This document shows positions 22,173-31,550 of a stretch of 49,923 nucleotides of DNA, in pieces (position 1 is the stretch's first letter; each line of letters starts with the position of its first letter). Under the pieces are notes generated by a model. It did no database searches. It worked only from the letters and a program-made list of their open reading frames with translations, and had not been told where the DNA came from. The stretch comes from an uncultured Pelagibacteraceae bacterium. GTDB taxonomy: Bacteria > Pseudomonadota > Alphaproteobacteria > Pelagibacterales > Pelagibacteraceae. The position numbers and the translations under genes are program-made. The stretch lies in contig CABZXL010000005.1 in NCBI GenBank assembly GCA_902529715.1, positions 1 through 49,923 on the forward strand, in the 5' to 3' direction.

Positions 22173-23423
22173 TTAATTTCTTATTTGTCCTTTTCCCAAA
22201 ACTTCATATTTATATGAAATTAATTGATTTAAACCCACTGGTCCTCTAGGTGGAAGTTTATTAGTTGAAATTCCTACTTCTCCTCCGAATCCAAACTCTC
22301 CACCATCAGCAAATTGTGTTGAAGTATTATGCATTACTATTGAACTTTTAATATTTTTTAAAAAGAAATCTGCATTTTTTTTATTTTTTGTAATTATACT
22401 ATCCGTGTGCATTGTACCGTATTTATTAATATGGTTAACAGCTTCTAAAATATTATTTACTGATTTGACCGATACTTTTGCAGACAAATATTCAGTTGAC
22501 CAATTTTTTTCTTTTGCAAGATTAGATTTACCATTAAAGTTTTTTCTAACAGTTCTATCAGCAAATATTTTACAATTATTTTTTGTTAATTTTTCTAGCA
22601 CTGGATTGCAAAATTTTTTTATAATTTTATTATGCATCAATATTGTTTCTGTTGCACCACATATACTGGCATTTCTTAATTTTGCATTATGAACAACTTT
22701 TATTGCCATATTTAAATCTGCATCTTTATCAATATAAGTATGACAAATTCCTTCTAGATGTCCAATTATTGGAACTGACGATAAATCTTTTACTTTTTTA
22801 ACTAAGTTTTTGCCACCTCTCGGAATAATAACATCAATAAATTTTTCCATTTTAGATAGTAAATAATCTACAGATTTTCTATTTTTATTTTTTAATATTT
22901 GAACGTAGTTCTGGTCAATATTATTTATTTTTAGTGCATTTCTAAATAAATTAGCAAGGATTCTATTAGAGTTGTATGCTTCTGAGCCACCTCTTAAAAT
23001 TACTACGTTGCCCGATTTAAAACATAAACTTGAAACATCCGATGTAACATTAGGTCTACTTTCATAAATTAAGCCTATTACACCAATTGGGGTTGAAACT
23101 TTTTTTATGATTAATCCATTAGGTCTTTTCCATCTATCAAGCACTTTGTTTACTGGATCGTTTAATTTAATAATTTTATTTATAGAATCTTGCATTCCTT
23201 CTATTTTTTTTGGATTTAAGGTTAGTCTATCAATTAAGTTTTCCGGAAGGTTATTTTTGATAGCAAATTTAATGTCTTTATTATTTTCCTTAAGAATAAT
23301 TTTTTTATTTTTTTTAATTAATTTTAAAAATTTCAATAAAACTTTATTTTTACTTTTAGTATCAATTTTAATTTTAGAAGCTTTTTTTGCATTTATTCCA
23401 ATATTTATTAAATTTTGTTTCAT
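22173..23423 (-). CDS. proA: gamma-glutamyl phosphate reductase
   Basis: A 416-residue enzyme for the second step of proline synthesis, reducing glutamyl-5-phosphate with NADPH. Conserved stretches include PIGVIGLIYESRPNVTSDVSSLC, LRGGSEAYNSNR and the catalytic-Cys region NASICGATETIL; the C-terminus is GPVGLNQLISYKYEVLGKGQIR. The start codon directly abuts the proB stop. Gene order obgE-proB-proA-nadD-rsfS is a common alphaproteobacterial string. Confidence 0.96.
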   Translation of the reverse strand: MKQNLINIGINAKKASKIKIDTKSKNKVLLKFLKLIKKNKKIILKENNKDIKFAIKNNLPENLIDRLTLNPKKIEGMQDSINKIIKLNDPVNKVLDRWKRPNGLIIKKVSTPIGVIGLIYESRPNVTSDVSSLCFKSGNVVILRGGSEAYNSNRILANLFRNALKINNIDQNYVQILKNKNRKSVDYLLSKMEKFIDVIIPRGGKNLVKKVKDLSSVPIIGHLEGICHTYIDKDADLNMAIKVVHNAKLRNASICGATETILMHNKIIKKFCNPVLEKLTKNNCKIFADRTVRKNFNGKSNLAKEKNWSTEYLSAKVSVKSVNNILEAVNHINKYGTMHTDSIITKNKKNADFFLKNIKSSIVMHNTSTQFADGGEFGFGGEVGISTNKLPPRGPVGLNQLISYKYEVLGKGQIRN

Positions 23424-24530
23424 TTATACTTCAACCATATCATCTTTATGAACTACTTCCGATTTAGAAATATATCCTAAAAGTTCATTAATTTTATTTG
23501 AATGCTGCCCTTGAATTTTAATAGTTTCTTCTGATGAAAAAGAACTCAAACCTCGAGCATATTCTTTTAAATTTTTATCTAATATTTTTATATGATCACC
23601 TTTATTAAATTTTCCATTAACTTTTTTAATACCTGCTGCTAAAAGACTTTTACCTTTTTTTAGTGCATTGATAGCACCATCATCTACTACGAGTTCTCCC
23701 TTTGGTGATACTGAACCAATAATCCATTTTTTTCTAGCATCTAACTTTGAAACTTTTGGTAAAAACCATGTACATTTATTTTTTTCTATAATTTTTTTAA
23801 TAGGTCTCTCAGAAAGACCATTTGCTATAGCCATCATACAACCAGATAGTTGGCAAATTTTTGCAGCTTCAATTTTAGTTTTCATTCCACCGGTTCCGTG
23901 TTCACTTATACTTTTAGTAGCTATCTTTTCTATATCTAAGTTTATATTTTTAATTTCTTTAATTAGTTTAGAATTTTTAAATAATTTTGGATTTTTTGTA
24001 TACAATCCATCAACATCTGAAAGAAGAACTAAACAATCAGCGCTTGATATTTGAGCAACTCGAGATGCCAATCTATCATTATCCCCATATTTTATTTCAG
24101 TTGTAGCAATACTGTCATTTTCATTGACAACTGGAACAAATCCTAATTCAAATAAATTTTCAAAGGTTCTTTTTGCATTTATTGCCCTTCTTCTTTGTTC
24201 AGTATCTTCTAGGGTAAGCAAAATTTGTGAAAGATTAATTTTTTTTAAACTAAAAATTTTATTAAAAAGATTCATTAATTCTATTTGTCCTATAGAGGCA
24301 ACAGCTTGACTTTTATCAAGTTTGATATTTTGTTTACTTAAATTCAATTTTTTGCACCCCAGAGCTATTGCACCTGAGCTAACCAGAATTACATTTTTTT
24401 TTTGATTTAATAAATCTTTAATATCTTTTGCAAACTCAGTTAACCATTTTTTTCTGATTTTTCTATTTTCATCAATTATTATTGATGATCCTATTTTTAT
24501 TACAATTGTTTTAGATTTTTTAAGATACAT
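23424..24530 (-). CDS. proB: glutamate 5-kinase
   Basis: A 368-residue kinase for the first step of proline synthesis. The amino-acid-kinase domain starts [13 protein letters not shown] and contains [43 protein letters not shown] and [16 protein letters not shown]-terminal PUA domain follows at about residues 275-365. The first codons overlap the end of obgE by 11 bases. Confidence 0.96.
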   Translation of the reverse strand: MYLKKSKTIVIKIGSSIIIDENRKIRKKWLTEFAKDIKDLLNQKKNVILVSSGAIALGCKKLNLSKQNIKLDKSQAVASIGQIELMNLFNKIFSLKKINLSQILLTLEDTEQRRRAINAKRTFENLFELGFVPVVNENDSIATTEIKYGDNDRLASRVAQISSADCLVLLSDVDGLYTKNPKLFKNSKLIKEIKNINLDIEKIATKSISEHGTGGMKTKIEAAKICQLSGCMMAIANGLSERPIKKIIEKNKCTWFLPKVSKLDARKKWIIGSVSPKGELVVDDGAINALKKGKSLLAAGIKKVNGKFNKGDHIKILDKNLKEYARGLSSFSSEETIKIQGQHSNKINELLGYISKSEVVHKDDMVEV

Positions 24531-25503
24531 ATTTAATTATTTTTGATTTTATATTTGATATTGATTTTTTATCCAAAGTTGAAAGAGTTATTAAATTTCC
24601 TTTATATTTTTTTAAAAAATCATTTTTAATTTTTTTTACTTCTTTATCTTCCAAAAGATCTATTTTATTCAAAATAACTATCTCATCTTTTTTTAATAAA
24701 TCCTTACTATAATTTTTTAATTCTTTTCTAACTTGGCTATAGGATTTTTTTAAATCTTCTTCTGTAATATCGATCATATGTATTAAAGATTTACATCTTT
24801 CAATATGTTTAAGAAATTTTATACCTAAACCCACACCTTTATGTGCACCTTCAATTAAGCCAGGAATGTCAGCTAAAGTAATTTCTTTATCATCATAAAC
24901 TGCAACACCAAGATTTGGATTTAAAGTTGTAAATTTATAGTTAGCAATTTTTGGCGCAGCACTTGTTAAGGCAGCTAATAAACTAGATTTGCCAGCATTT
25001 GGTAAACCAATAATGCCTATATCTGCAATTGTTTTTAATTGAAGCCATATCCAAAAATCCTCGCCTATAGTTCCCTTGGTAAATTTTTTTGGAGCTCTAT
25101 TTGTTGAAGATTTAAATCTAGTATTACCAAATCCTCCTCTTCCCCCAGCCGCTACTACAAATTCTTCACTTTCTTCCTTAAAATCAAAAATTAAAGTTTT
25201 GTTATCTTCTTCAAATACTTGTGTTCCAACTGGAACTTTAAGATATAAATTTTCTCCCCCTCTTCCAGTTTGATTTTTCCCTTTTCCATCACTACCTCTT
25301 TTTGCTTTAAAATGTTGTTGGTATCTAAAATCAATTAATGTGTTTAAATTTCTTTCTGATTTTAAAATTACAGAACCTCCTTTACCTCCATCTCCTCCAT
25401 CTGGTCCTCCAAACTCAATAAATTTTTCTCTTCTAAAACTGGGTGATCCAGACCCGCCATCACCTGCTTTGATATAAATTTTAACTTGATCTAAAAATTT
25501 CAT
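24520..25503 (-). CDS. obgE: Obg-family GTPase ObgE/CgtA (short form)
   Basis: A 327-residue ribosome-associated GTPase implicated in 50S assembly and the stringent response. The glycine-rich Obg fold fills about residues 1-158 ([35 protein letters not shown]). The G domain has GLPNAGKSS, the switch [25 protein letters not shown] and LNKIDLL. There is no C-terminal OCT extension. It follows rpmA by 35 bases and overlaps proB. Confidence 0.95.
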   Translation of the reverse strand: MKFLDQVKIYIKAGDGGSGSPSFRREKFIEFGGPDGGDGGKGGSVILKSERNLNTLIDFRYQQHFKAKRGSDGKGKNQTGRGGENLYLKVPVGTQVFEEDNKTLIFDFKEESEEFVVAAGGRGGFGNTRFKSSTNRAPKKFTKGTIGEDFWIWLQLKTIADIGIIGLPNAGKSSLLAALTSAAPKIANYKFTTLNPNLGVAVYDDKEITLADIPGLIEGAHKGVGLGIKFLKHIERCKSLIHMIDITEEDLKKSYSQVRKELKNYSKDLLKKDEIVILNKIDLLEDKEVKKIKNDFLKKYKGNLITLSTLDKKSISNIKSKIIKYVS

Positions 25504-25538
25504 AATACAACTCCTTTTGATTTTTTAAGTTGTATTTA

Positions 25539-25793
25539 TTAATTGGGTTTTACAGAAACAAATGTTCTATCAGACTTAGTTTTTTTAAATTCTACTTTAC
25601 CCTCTATTTTTGCGAATATAGAATGATCTTTACCCATACCAACGTGTTCTCCAGGAAATATTTTTGTTCCTCTTTGTCTTACAATTATATTACCTGGTAT
25701 GACATATTGACCGCCGTATTTTTTTACACCAAGTCTACGACCGGCACTATCACGTCCATTTCGAGATGATCCACCTGCTTTTTTTGTTGCCAT
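25539..25793 (-). CDS. rpmA: 50S ribosomal protein L27
   Basis: An 84-residue ribosomal protein near the peptidyl-transferase centre. The sequence [29 protein letters not shown] is unmistakable. Its start lies inside the annotated 3' end of rplU, a 44-base overlap caused by a suspicious extension of that gene. With a one-base-shorter A tract, rplU would stop just before this ATG. Confidence 0.97.
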   Translation of the reverse strand: MATKKAGGSSRNGRDSAGRRLGVKKYGGQYVIPGNIIVRQRGTKIFPGEHVGMGKDHSIFAKIEGKVEFKKTKSDRTFVSVKPN

Positions 25794-26196
25794 AATTAAA
25801 TCTTATTTTTTTTCTTCTTTTATTTTTTTTGTCTCTTTTTTTTTCTACTTTTTTTACTTCAGAAAGTACAGCACCATCTTTAGCAAAAATTTTTTTTATC
25901 TTTATTAGAGAATATTGTTGTCTATGTCCATTTTTTCTTCTTGAATTTTGTCTTCTTCTTTTTTTAAAAATTAAAATAGTTCTATTTTTACTATTTTTTA
26001 CTAATTCTGCCTCTACCTTTGCACCTTTAACTAACGGAGAGCCAACTTCTAAAGTTTTATCATCTCCATATGCAAGCACTTCATTAAACTCTATTTTACT
26101 TTCTGGCTTGCTATTTTTAAGCTTTTCAATTTTTAATATATCGCTAGCTTTAACTTTATACTGTTTTCCACCTGTTTGTATTACTGCAAATGACAT
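25750..26196 (-). CDS. rplU: 50S ribosomal protein L21, with unusual C-terminal extension
   Basis: A 148-residue reading frame whose first about 105 residues are a normal L21 ([15 protein letters not shown] at the N-terminus, [12 protein letters not shown] near the end of the fold). The next 20 or so residues are almost all Lys/Arg, and the last about 14 ([14 protein letters not shown]) are rpmA read out of frame. Losing one A from the 8-A tract at 25806-25813 would place a TAA a few bases before the rpmA ATG, the expected layout. The extension may therefore be a homopolymer artefact. AAGGA stands about 9 bases before the ATG. Confidence 0.9.
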   Translation of the reverse strand: MSFAVIQTGGKQYKVKASDILKIEKLKNSKPESKIEFNEVLAYGDDKTLEVGSPLVKGAKVEAELVKNSKNRTILIFKKRRRQNSRRKNGHRQQYSLIKIKKIFAKDGAVLSEVKKVEKKRDKKNKRRKKIRFNYGNKKSRWIISKWT

Positions 26197-26222
26197 TATA
26201 AATCCTTATTTTTATAAAGGGC

Positions 26223-26250
26223 AATATAGTTCTAGACTTCTGTTAGTCAA
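26223..26250 (-). promoter_or_regulatory. strong sigma-70-type promoter for the rplU operon
   Basis: On the minus strand TTGACT (26250-26245) and TATATT (26228-26223) stand 16 bases apart, each five of six to consensus. The predicted start near 26216 would give a leader of about 20 bases, with AAGGA before the rplU ATG. It probably drives rplU, rpmA and the closely spaced genes down to the nudix hydrolase. Confidence 0.7.
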
Positions 26251-26260
26251 GTTGAATAAA

Positions 26261-26981
26261 TTAAAAATTATCCTTTAAATCTCTTAGTTTTGAAAAGTCT
26301 TCTAGATTTTTTGCTCTTAAAAAAATATTACATGCCAATTCTTCACCAATTGTTGAAGGAATTGTAGGTAAATTATTTTTTATTTTATCTTGAATTTCAA
26401 AAATTTTTTTTTCTAAATTTTTATTATTTTTTTCGTACTGTGCACAGAACATCGAATTTTTAAGAGTATATTCATGTCCACAATAAATTTTAGTATCGCT
26501 TGGAAGCTTTTTCAGTTTGTTTAATGAAGAAAACATTTGTTCATATGTGCCCTCAAATATTTTACCACAACCAAGTGAAAAAAGTGTATCTCCAGTAAAA
26601 GCTATTTTATCTTTTGAAAAATAAAAACAAATATGTCCAGATGTATGTCCTGGGATATGAATAATTTTCGCTTGAAAATCTTCATTCATCCAGGTTTGAT
26701 TATTTTCAACAAATATATCTATCTCTGGTATTCTATCTTTATCATTTTTAAATCCAACAATTTTCAATCCATACTTTTTTTTTAACTCATTATTTCCACC
26801 AACATGATCATAATGATGATGTGTATTTAATATAAATTTTAAATTGATATTTTTTTTTTCAACAATTTCAATAATTGGTTTAGATTCACTTGGATCAATT
26901 ACACAGGCATTTTTTGTTTTTTTCATTTATTAATAAATATGAATAGTTATCTTTCAAACATTTAATTATTTCAACTTTCAT
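26261..26981 (-). pseudogene. gloB: hydroxyacylglutathione hydrolase (glyoxalase II), frameshifted near the N-terminus
   Basis: The open frame 26926-26261 encodes the metallo-beta-lactamase fold with THHHYDHVGG, HIPGHTSGH, FTGDTLFSLGCG and CGHEYTL, the metal ligands of glyoxalase II. It lacks the normal first strand. That strand is present just upstream in another frame: ATG at 26981, MKVEIIKCLKDNYSYLLINE, the classic GloB start, one base after metW. Two A tracts (7 A at 26923-26917 and 6 A at 26915-26910, minus strand) mark the switch; removing one A gives NEKNKNACVIDPSE in frame. The enzyme hydrolyses S-lactoylglutathione. Probably a sequencing error or slippage-tolerated shift. A shorter protein from the ATG at 26926 is conceivable but would lose the first beta strand. 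Confidence 0.85.
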
Positions 26982-26982
26982 A

Positions 26983-27537
26983 CTATCTTTCTATTACAAA
27001 AATTCCTAATTGAGAAAATAAATTTTTATAATTTAAATTTGAACTATTAATTTTTATATTTTTTTTATTACAATAATTTACAAAATCTTTTATAGTACAC
27101 ATATGAAGATTTGGAGTATTATACCATTCATTAGGTAAATCTTTTGTTATTGGCATTGTTCCTCTAAAAAGCAAATGTAATCTAACTTTCCAATATCCAA
27201 AATTTGGTATTGTAACAATTGCCTTTTTACCAACTCTTAATAACTCATTAATTACATTTTCTGGATCTAGAAATGCTTGAAGTGTTTGACTTAAAATAAC
27301 ATAATCAAAGGATGATTTAGGAAATTGTTTTAAATCTTTTTCTGCATCTCCTTCAATAACAGTTAGACCTTTTTCTATACATTTTTGTACATTACTTTTT
27401 AATATTTCTAAACCTCTTATATCATTTGTAATATTTTCATTAATATATTTCATTAACTCACCATCACCACAACCAACATCTAAAACTTTTGCATTTTTTT
27501 CTACTAAATTTGCTATTACGTTAAATTCTTTTTTCAT
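26983..27537 (-). CDS. metW: MetW methyltransferase-fold protein
   Basis: A 184-residue class I SAM-dependent methyltransferase fold. Motif I is VLDVGCGDGELMKYI (about residues 18-32), followed by FDYVILSQTLQAFLDPENVINELLRVGKKAIVTIPNFGYWKVR, the MetW signature. MetW is nearly always next to metX and is needed for or supports homoserine acylation, though its reaction is not firmly known. Its start overlaps the metX end by 17 bases. gloB follows by one base. Confidence 0.93.
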   Translation of the reverse strand: MKKEFNVIANLVEKNAKVLDVGCGDGELMKYINENITNDIRGLEILKSNVQKCIEKGLTVIEGDAEKDLKQFPKSSFDYVILSQTLQAFLDPENVINELLRVGKKAIVTIPNFGYWKVRLHLLFRGTMPITKDLPNEWYNTPNLHMCTIKDFVNYCNKKNIKINSSNLNYKNLFSQLGIFVIER

Positions 27538-28654
27538 TTAATTTGTTATATGATGTATTTAAAAAATTTTTAATTGTATTAAGAAAATCAGGAATATCTA
27601 ATAGAAATGAATCGTGGCCTTTATCTGATGTTATTTCAGCAAATCCAACATTTTTTCCAATAGAATTCAGTGCAATCACAATTTCTCTATTTTCAGATGT
27701 TGGGTATAGCCAATCAGAAGTAAAAGATACGATGAAGAACTTTGTATCAGATTTTTCAAATGCTTTTGAAAGGTTTCCATTAAATTGTTTTGTAAGATCA
27801 AAATAATCCATTGCTCTTGTTATATAAAGATAACTATTTGCATCAAATCTATCTACGAAAGCTGAGCCTTGGTACCTAAGGTAACTTTCAATTTGAAAAT
27901 CTGCATCAAAACTAAACTTTAAGTCATCTCTTTCTTGAAGTTTTCTTCCAAACTTTTCCTCTAAACCTTTTTTTGACAAATAAGTAATATGTGCTGCCAT
28001 TCTTGCAACAGCCAATCCTTTATCAGGAGATTTTTCATTTTCTTCATAAAATCCATTTGACCAGTTATGATCTGCCATAATTGATTGTCTTCCAAGTTCA
28101 TTTAGTGCGATGTTTTGTGCTGAATGACTTGCGGTACAGGCGATAGGGATAGCAGTTTGTGTTTTATTTGGAAAGTTAGATACAAATTGAAGTACTTGCA
28201 TTCCCCCCATTGACCCACCTAAAACTGAAAACAATTTATTAATTTTGAAAAATTCTAATAAATGATATTGAGCATTAACCATATCATTTATAGTTATAAC
28301 TGGAAAATCTGTTCCAAAATTTTTTTTAGTTTTAGGATTAATATTGCTTGGACCATAAGAGCCCATACATCCCCCAATTACATTTGCACAAATTACAAAA
28401 TATTTTTGTGTATCTATAGCTTTTCCAGGTCCTATAAGATAATTCCACCAACCTTCTTTATTAGTTATAGGATTTATACCTGAAGCAAACTGGTCTCCTG
28501 AAAGAGCATGAAATGCTAAAATTGCATTATCTTTTTTATCATTGAGTTTTCCATAGGTTTCGTATGCTAAAGGGAAATTAGATATAGTTTGCCCACAGTC
28601 AAGCTTCAATGGTTTATCAATAATTAATTTTTTTACCTTTTCAATATTGTTCAT
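27521..28654 (-). CDS. metX: homoserine O-acyltransferase MetX
   Basis: A 377-residue alpha/beta-hydrolase-fold enzyme that acylates homoserine (acetyl or succinyl; the donor cannot be told by eye) to start methionine synthesis. NFPLAYETYG and FHALSGDQFASG form the N-terminal signature. The nucleophile is S148 in GGSMGGMQVLQ. The Asp in SDWLYPTSENREI and His in DKGHDSFLLD complete the triad. A SAM-II riboswitch lies in its leader, so it is expected to be repressed by high S-adenosylmethionine. Confidence 0.95.
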   Translation of the reverse strand: MNNIEKVKKLIIDKPLKLDCGQTISNFPLAYETYGKLNDKKDNAILAFHALSGDQFASGINPITNKEGWWNYLIGPGKAIDTQKYFVICANVIGGCMGSYGPSNINPKTKKNFGTDFPVITINDMVNAQYHLLEFFKINKLFSVLGGSMGGMQVLQFVSNFPNKTQTAIPIACTASHSAQNIALNELGRQSIMADHNWSNGFYEENEKSPDKGLAVARMAAHITYLSKKGLEEKFGRKLQERDDLKFSFDADFQIESYLRYQGSAFVDRFDANSYLYITRAMDYFDLTKQFNGNLSKAFEKSDTKFFIVSFTSDWLYPTSENREIVIALNSIGKNVGFAEITSDKGHDSFLLDIPDFLNTIKNFLNTSYNKLNEKRI

Positions 28655-28687
28655 TTTTTCTTTTTTTTGAATTGTGAGGTAAAAAAA

Positions 28688-28738
28688 ACTTATTTAGCGG
28701 TTTTTTTATAGCGCTCGCAATTCAGTTAAATCAGCGCA
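28688..28738 (-). promoter_or_regulatory. SAM-II riboswitch in the metX leader
   Basis: The minus-strand RNA carries the SAM-II (metA-type) pseudoknot. P1 is GCGCU (28737-28733) paired with AGCGC (28715-28711). The conserved loop GAUUUAAC comes next, and the 3' strand GCUAAAUAAG (28698-28689) pairs back into the loop. This matches the well-known consensus of alphaproteobacterial SAM-II aptamers and sits upstream of a typical target gene. A run of eight U follows directly (28688-28681), and the start codon is about 33 bases beyond the aptamer. Whether control is transcriptional or translational cannot be decided here. Confidence 0.9.
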
Positions 28739-28743
28739 TAAAT

Positions 28744-28772
28744 TATTTACAGGATACATTTAAATATGTCAA
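28744..28772 (-). promoter_or_regulatory. promoter for metX-metW-gloB
   Basis: A perfect -35 TTGACA (28772-28767, minus strand) is followed by TAAATA at 17 bases spacing or AATAAT at 19. Either puts the transcription start close to the first base of the SAM-II aptamer, as is common for this short riboswitch class. Confidence 0.6.
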
Positions 28773-28845
28773 TTTTATAAAAATATTAAATATTTTATGT
28801 AAATACGTAATTTTTTATCTATAAAGATACAAAATATTGAAAATT

Positions 28846-29931
28846 ATGACTTCGCTTAACTTTAGAAAAATAAATATAGAAGCTTATAAGCCAGGAAGAT
28901 CTGTATTAAAAAAAAAGAAAAATGTAATAAAACTATCGGCCAATGAATCGGCACTAGGAATGAGCCCTAAAGTGCTCAAAATATTACAAAGAAAAAACCA
29001 TAAAATTTCTAAATATCCAGATAGTAAAGCAATAGATTTAAGAAAAACAATTTCTTCAAAATTTAAATGTGAATTTAATAAAATTATTTGTGGTTCTGGA
29101 TCAGATGAAGTAATTCAAATGATATGCCAACTTTTTCTTAAATCAGGAGATGAAGTAATTGTTCCACAATATAGTTTTTTGATGTACAGAATATACGCAT
29201 CAATTGTTGGTGCAAAAGTGGTTTTTTCTAAAGAGAAGCAATTTAGAGTTTCAGTTGAAAATATAATTAAAAAGGTTAACAAAAAAACTAAAATTGTTTT
29301 TATAGCAAATCCAAACAATCCAACTGGCACATATTTAGAAAAAAAAGAACTAATTAATTTAAGAAAAAAATTAAATAAAAAAATTTTATTGGTCGTAGAT
29401 GATGCATATGATGAATACATGAAAGATAAAAATTATTCTTCAGGATTAAGTATGTTTAAGAATAAAAAAAACGTATTTATTTTAAGAACTTTTTCTAAAA
29501 TATATGGGCTTGCTTCTTTAAGAGTTGGCTGGGGATATGGTGATAGAAAAATAATTGATGCACTAAATATGATTAAACCACCTTTTAATGTAAATAAAAT
29601 TGCTCAGTTATGTGCAATAGAATCTTTAAAGGATAGTAAATTTATCAATAAATCAGTTAAGCATAACTTATTTTGGAGTAAAAAAATTAAAAATAACTTA
29701 GAACAATTTAATATTTTTTGTAATAAAGTAAGTGCAAATTTTCTTTTGCTTAATTTTGATAAATGTAAATTCAATGCAAATAATGTTGAAAAAAAATTAT
29801 TAAATAAAGGTTTAATATTAAGAGATACTAAAACTTATGGAATAAAAAATTGTTTAAGACTAACAATTGGAAACAATTCAGAAAACAAGTTATTTTTAAA
29901 AAGTATAAACGGGATATTTAAAAATGTTTAA
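28846..29931 (+). CDS. hisC: histidinol-phosphate/aromatic aminotransferase
   Basis: A 361-residue fold-type I PLP aminotransferase of the HisC family. It shows KLSANESALGMSPKV near the N-terminus, GSGSDEVIQMI, ANPNNPTGTYL, and the PLP-lysine motif RTFSKIYGLASLRVGWGYG. Its pairing with tyrA (8-base overlap) suggests it also, or mainly, serves phenylalanine and tyrosine synthesis. I chose the ATG at 28846; a TTG three codons upstream (28837) is in frame but less likely. A possible -10 TATAAA (28820-28825) lacks a good -35. Confidence 0.93.
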   Translation: MTSLNFRKINIEAYKPGRSVLKKKKNVIKLSANESALGMSPKVLKILQRKNHKISKYPDSKAIDLRKTISSKFKCEFNKIICGSGSDEVIQMICQLFLKSGDEVIVPQYSFLMYRIYASIVGAKVVFSKEKQFRVSVENIIKKVNKKTKIVFIANPNNPTGTYLEKKELINLRKKLNKKILLVVDDAYDEYMKDKNYSSGLSMFKNKKNVFILRTFSKIYGLASLRVGWGYGDRKIIDALNMIKPPFNVNKIAQLCAIESLKDSKFINKSVKHNLFWSKKIKNNLEQFNIFCNKVSANFLLLNFDKCKFNANNVEKKLLNKGLILRDTKTYGIKNCLRLTIGNNSENKLFLKSINGIFKNV

Positions 29932-30820
29932 AAAAGTATTAATAATAGGATGCGGGTTAATAGGTTCATCAATTCTAAGAGCTATATATACCAAAAAATT
30001 GTCTAAAAAAATTTTTGTATTAGAAAAATCAAAAAAAAATATTTCTAAAATAAAAAAAATTAGATCAAATTGTAAATTTATTAAAAGTATAAATACTGAA
30101 ATTTCTGATATTGATTTAGTTATTTTATGTACACCCATGAGTCAGTACAAAAAAATAATTGAAAAATTAAATAAAGTTTTAAAAGTAAGTTGTTTGATTA
30201 CAGATGTTGGCTCTACAAAACAAAATATAATTAAATTAAAAAATAAAATTCTTAACAAAAAATTAAGTTGGATATCTAGTCATCCTATAGCTGGATCTGA
30301 GGTTAGTGGTCCAGAACATGGAAATAAAAATTTGTTTTTAGATAAATGGTGTGTAATTATTAAGGAAAAAAAGCAAAATTCAAAAAAAATTAAATTATTA
30401 AATAAATTTTGGAGAAAAATTGGATCTAAAGTAGTTTTCATGAATCCTGTTAACCATGATAAAATTTTTTCTATCACAAGTCATTTACCCCATCTAATTG
30501 CATACAACTTAATTAAAACTGCGCAAGATTCACAGAAAGTTCAAAAAAAAAATCTAATTCAATATAGTGCAGGAGGATTGAGAGATTTTTCAAGAATTGC
30601 TGCATCAAATGAGATTATGTGGAGAGATATATTTTTTAATAATGATAATATAATTAAAGCAATAAATTTATTTACTCACAATTTAAACTCATTTAAAAAA
30701 ATAATTCAAAATAAAAATAATAAAAAACTTTTATCTAGATTATCTAATTCAAAAAAAGTCAGAACACAAATTGTACAATTAAAACAAGACGTAGCAAAAC
30801 CAGACTTTGGAAGAGAGTAA
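29924..30820 (+). CDS. tyrA: prephenate (or arogenate) dehydrogenase
   Basis: A 298-residue TyrA-type enzyme. It has the N-terminal NAD fold VLIIGCGLIGSSILRAI, DVGSTKQNIIK, SSHPIAGSEVSGPEHGN with the conserved catalytic His region, and SITSHLPHLIAY. It oxidatively decarboxylates prephenate or arogenate on the way to tyrosine. The start overlaps the hisC end by 8 bases. The gene converges on the NlpC/P60 gene with one base between the coding ends; no clear terminator is visible there. Confidence 0.93.
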   Translation: MFKKVLIIGCGLIGSSILRAIYTKKLSKKIFVLEKSKKNISKIKKIRSNCKFIKSINTEISDIDLVILCTPMSQYKKIIEKLNKVLKVSCLITDVGSTKQNIIKLKNKILNKKLSWISSHPIAGSEVSGPEHGNKNLFLDKWCVIIKEKKQNSKKIKLLNKFWRKIGSKVVFMNPVNHDKIFSITSHLPHLIAYNLIKTAQDSQKVQKKNLIQYSAGGLRDFSRIAASNEIMWRDIFFNNDNIIKAINLFTHNLNSFKKIIQNKNNKKLLSRLSNSKKVRTQIVQLKQDVAKPDFGRE

Positions 30821-30821
30821 T

Positions 30822-31550
30822 TTATATTTTACAAATTTTTTTGACTTTTAAATTTGCAGTTTTTTCTATTCTTTTTATTGTTTCGTTGATTGGCATTATA
30901 ACAACTTTTTTTTCTGGACCATAAGCATGAATTAATTCTTTTGAATTAATACATACTGCGACATGTCCTTTCCAATAAATGATATCCCCAAGTTTAAATT
31001 TTTTTTTTGTTCTATTTCCTTTTTTGTATCTTATTTGATCAATTGTATCTCTAGGAAAAAAGCTTTTGTTAAATTTGTAAAAAAGTTGAATTAGGGCTGA
31101 ACAATCAATACCCTGGTGAGTCTTACCTCCCCATTTATATTTACAATTTAAATATGACTTAAAGATTTTAGAAAAATTTTTTTCTTTTTTATTTATAAGG
31201 GTTATATCTTTTTGTTTTATCCATTTATTTTTTCCAAACATAACATAATTTTTTTTTTTATTTATAATTTCAATTTCACTTGAAAATGGTAAAAAATTTT
31301 TTGATTTATAAACCCTTGTCTTTAAAACTTTTACTTTGTGAGTAGGTTTAAATTTTTTAATAAAATTTTTATTTTTTATATAACCAATATATCTGTCGTA
31401 AGATGTTTTTATTTTAAGAAAATTTTTTATTTTTCTTAAAACTTTAAATTTTTCTCCATAAATAATTTGTGAGCTAATTTTGGAATTAGTGGAAGGTTGT
31501 TCGTATATATTTATACAGGGATATATTGAGTAATAATTACTTTGCACCAA
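30822..31550 (-). CDS. NlpC/P60-family peptidase with SH3-like N-terminus
   Basis: A 242-residue protein. About residues 8-120 resemble one or two bacterial SH3-like segments (INIYEQPSTNSKISSQIIYGEKFKVLRK; GYIKNKNFIKKF). Residues about 125-240 are an NlpC/P60 domain with C150 in GIDCSALIQ, H196 in GHVAVCIN and a third polar residue (H208 in HAYG). Relatives cleave gamma-D-Glu-diamino acid bonds in peptidoglycan peptides. No signal peptide is visible, so it may act in the cytoplasm on peptides brought in by the adjacent AmpG-like permease. The start is TTG 31550 or GTG 31547, both overlapping the ampG end. Confidence 0.85.
   Translation of the reverse strand: MVQSNYYSIYPCINIYEQPSTNSKISSQIIYGEKFKVLRKIKNFLKIKTSYDRYIGYIKNKNFIKKFKPTHKVKVLKTRVYKSKNFLPFSSEIEIINKKKNYVMFGKNKWIKQKDITLINKKEKNFSKIFKSYLNCKYKWGGKTHQGIDCSALIQLFYKFNKSFFPRDTIDQIRYKKGNRTKKKFKLGDIIYWKGHVAVCINSKELIHAYGPEKKVVIMPINETIKRIEKTANLKVKKICKI

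Noticed and set aside
25829..26278. Plus-strand reading frame of 149 codons opposite rplU
   Set aside because: Hydrophobic Phe/Leu-rich translation typical of the complement of a Lys-rich gene; covers the rplU promoter.
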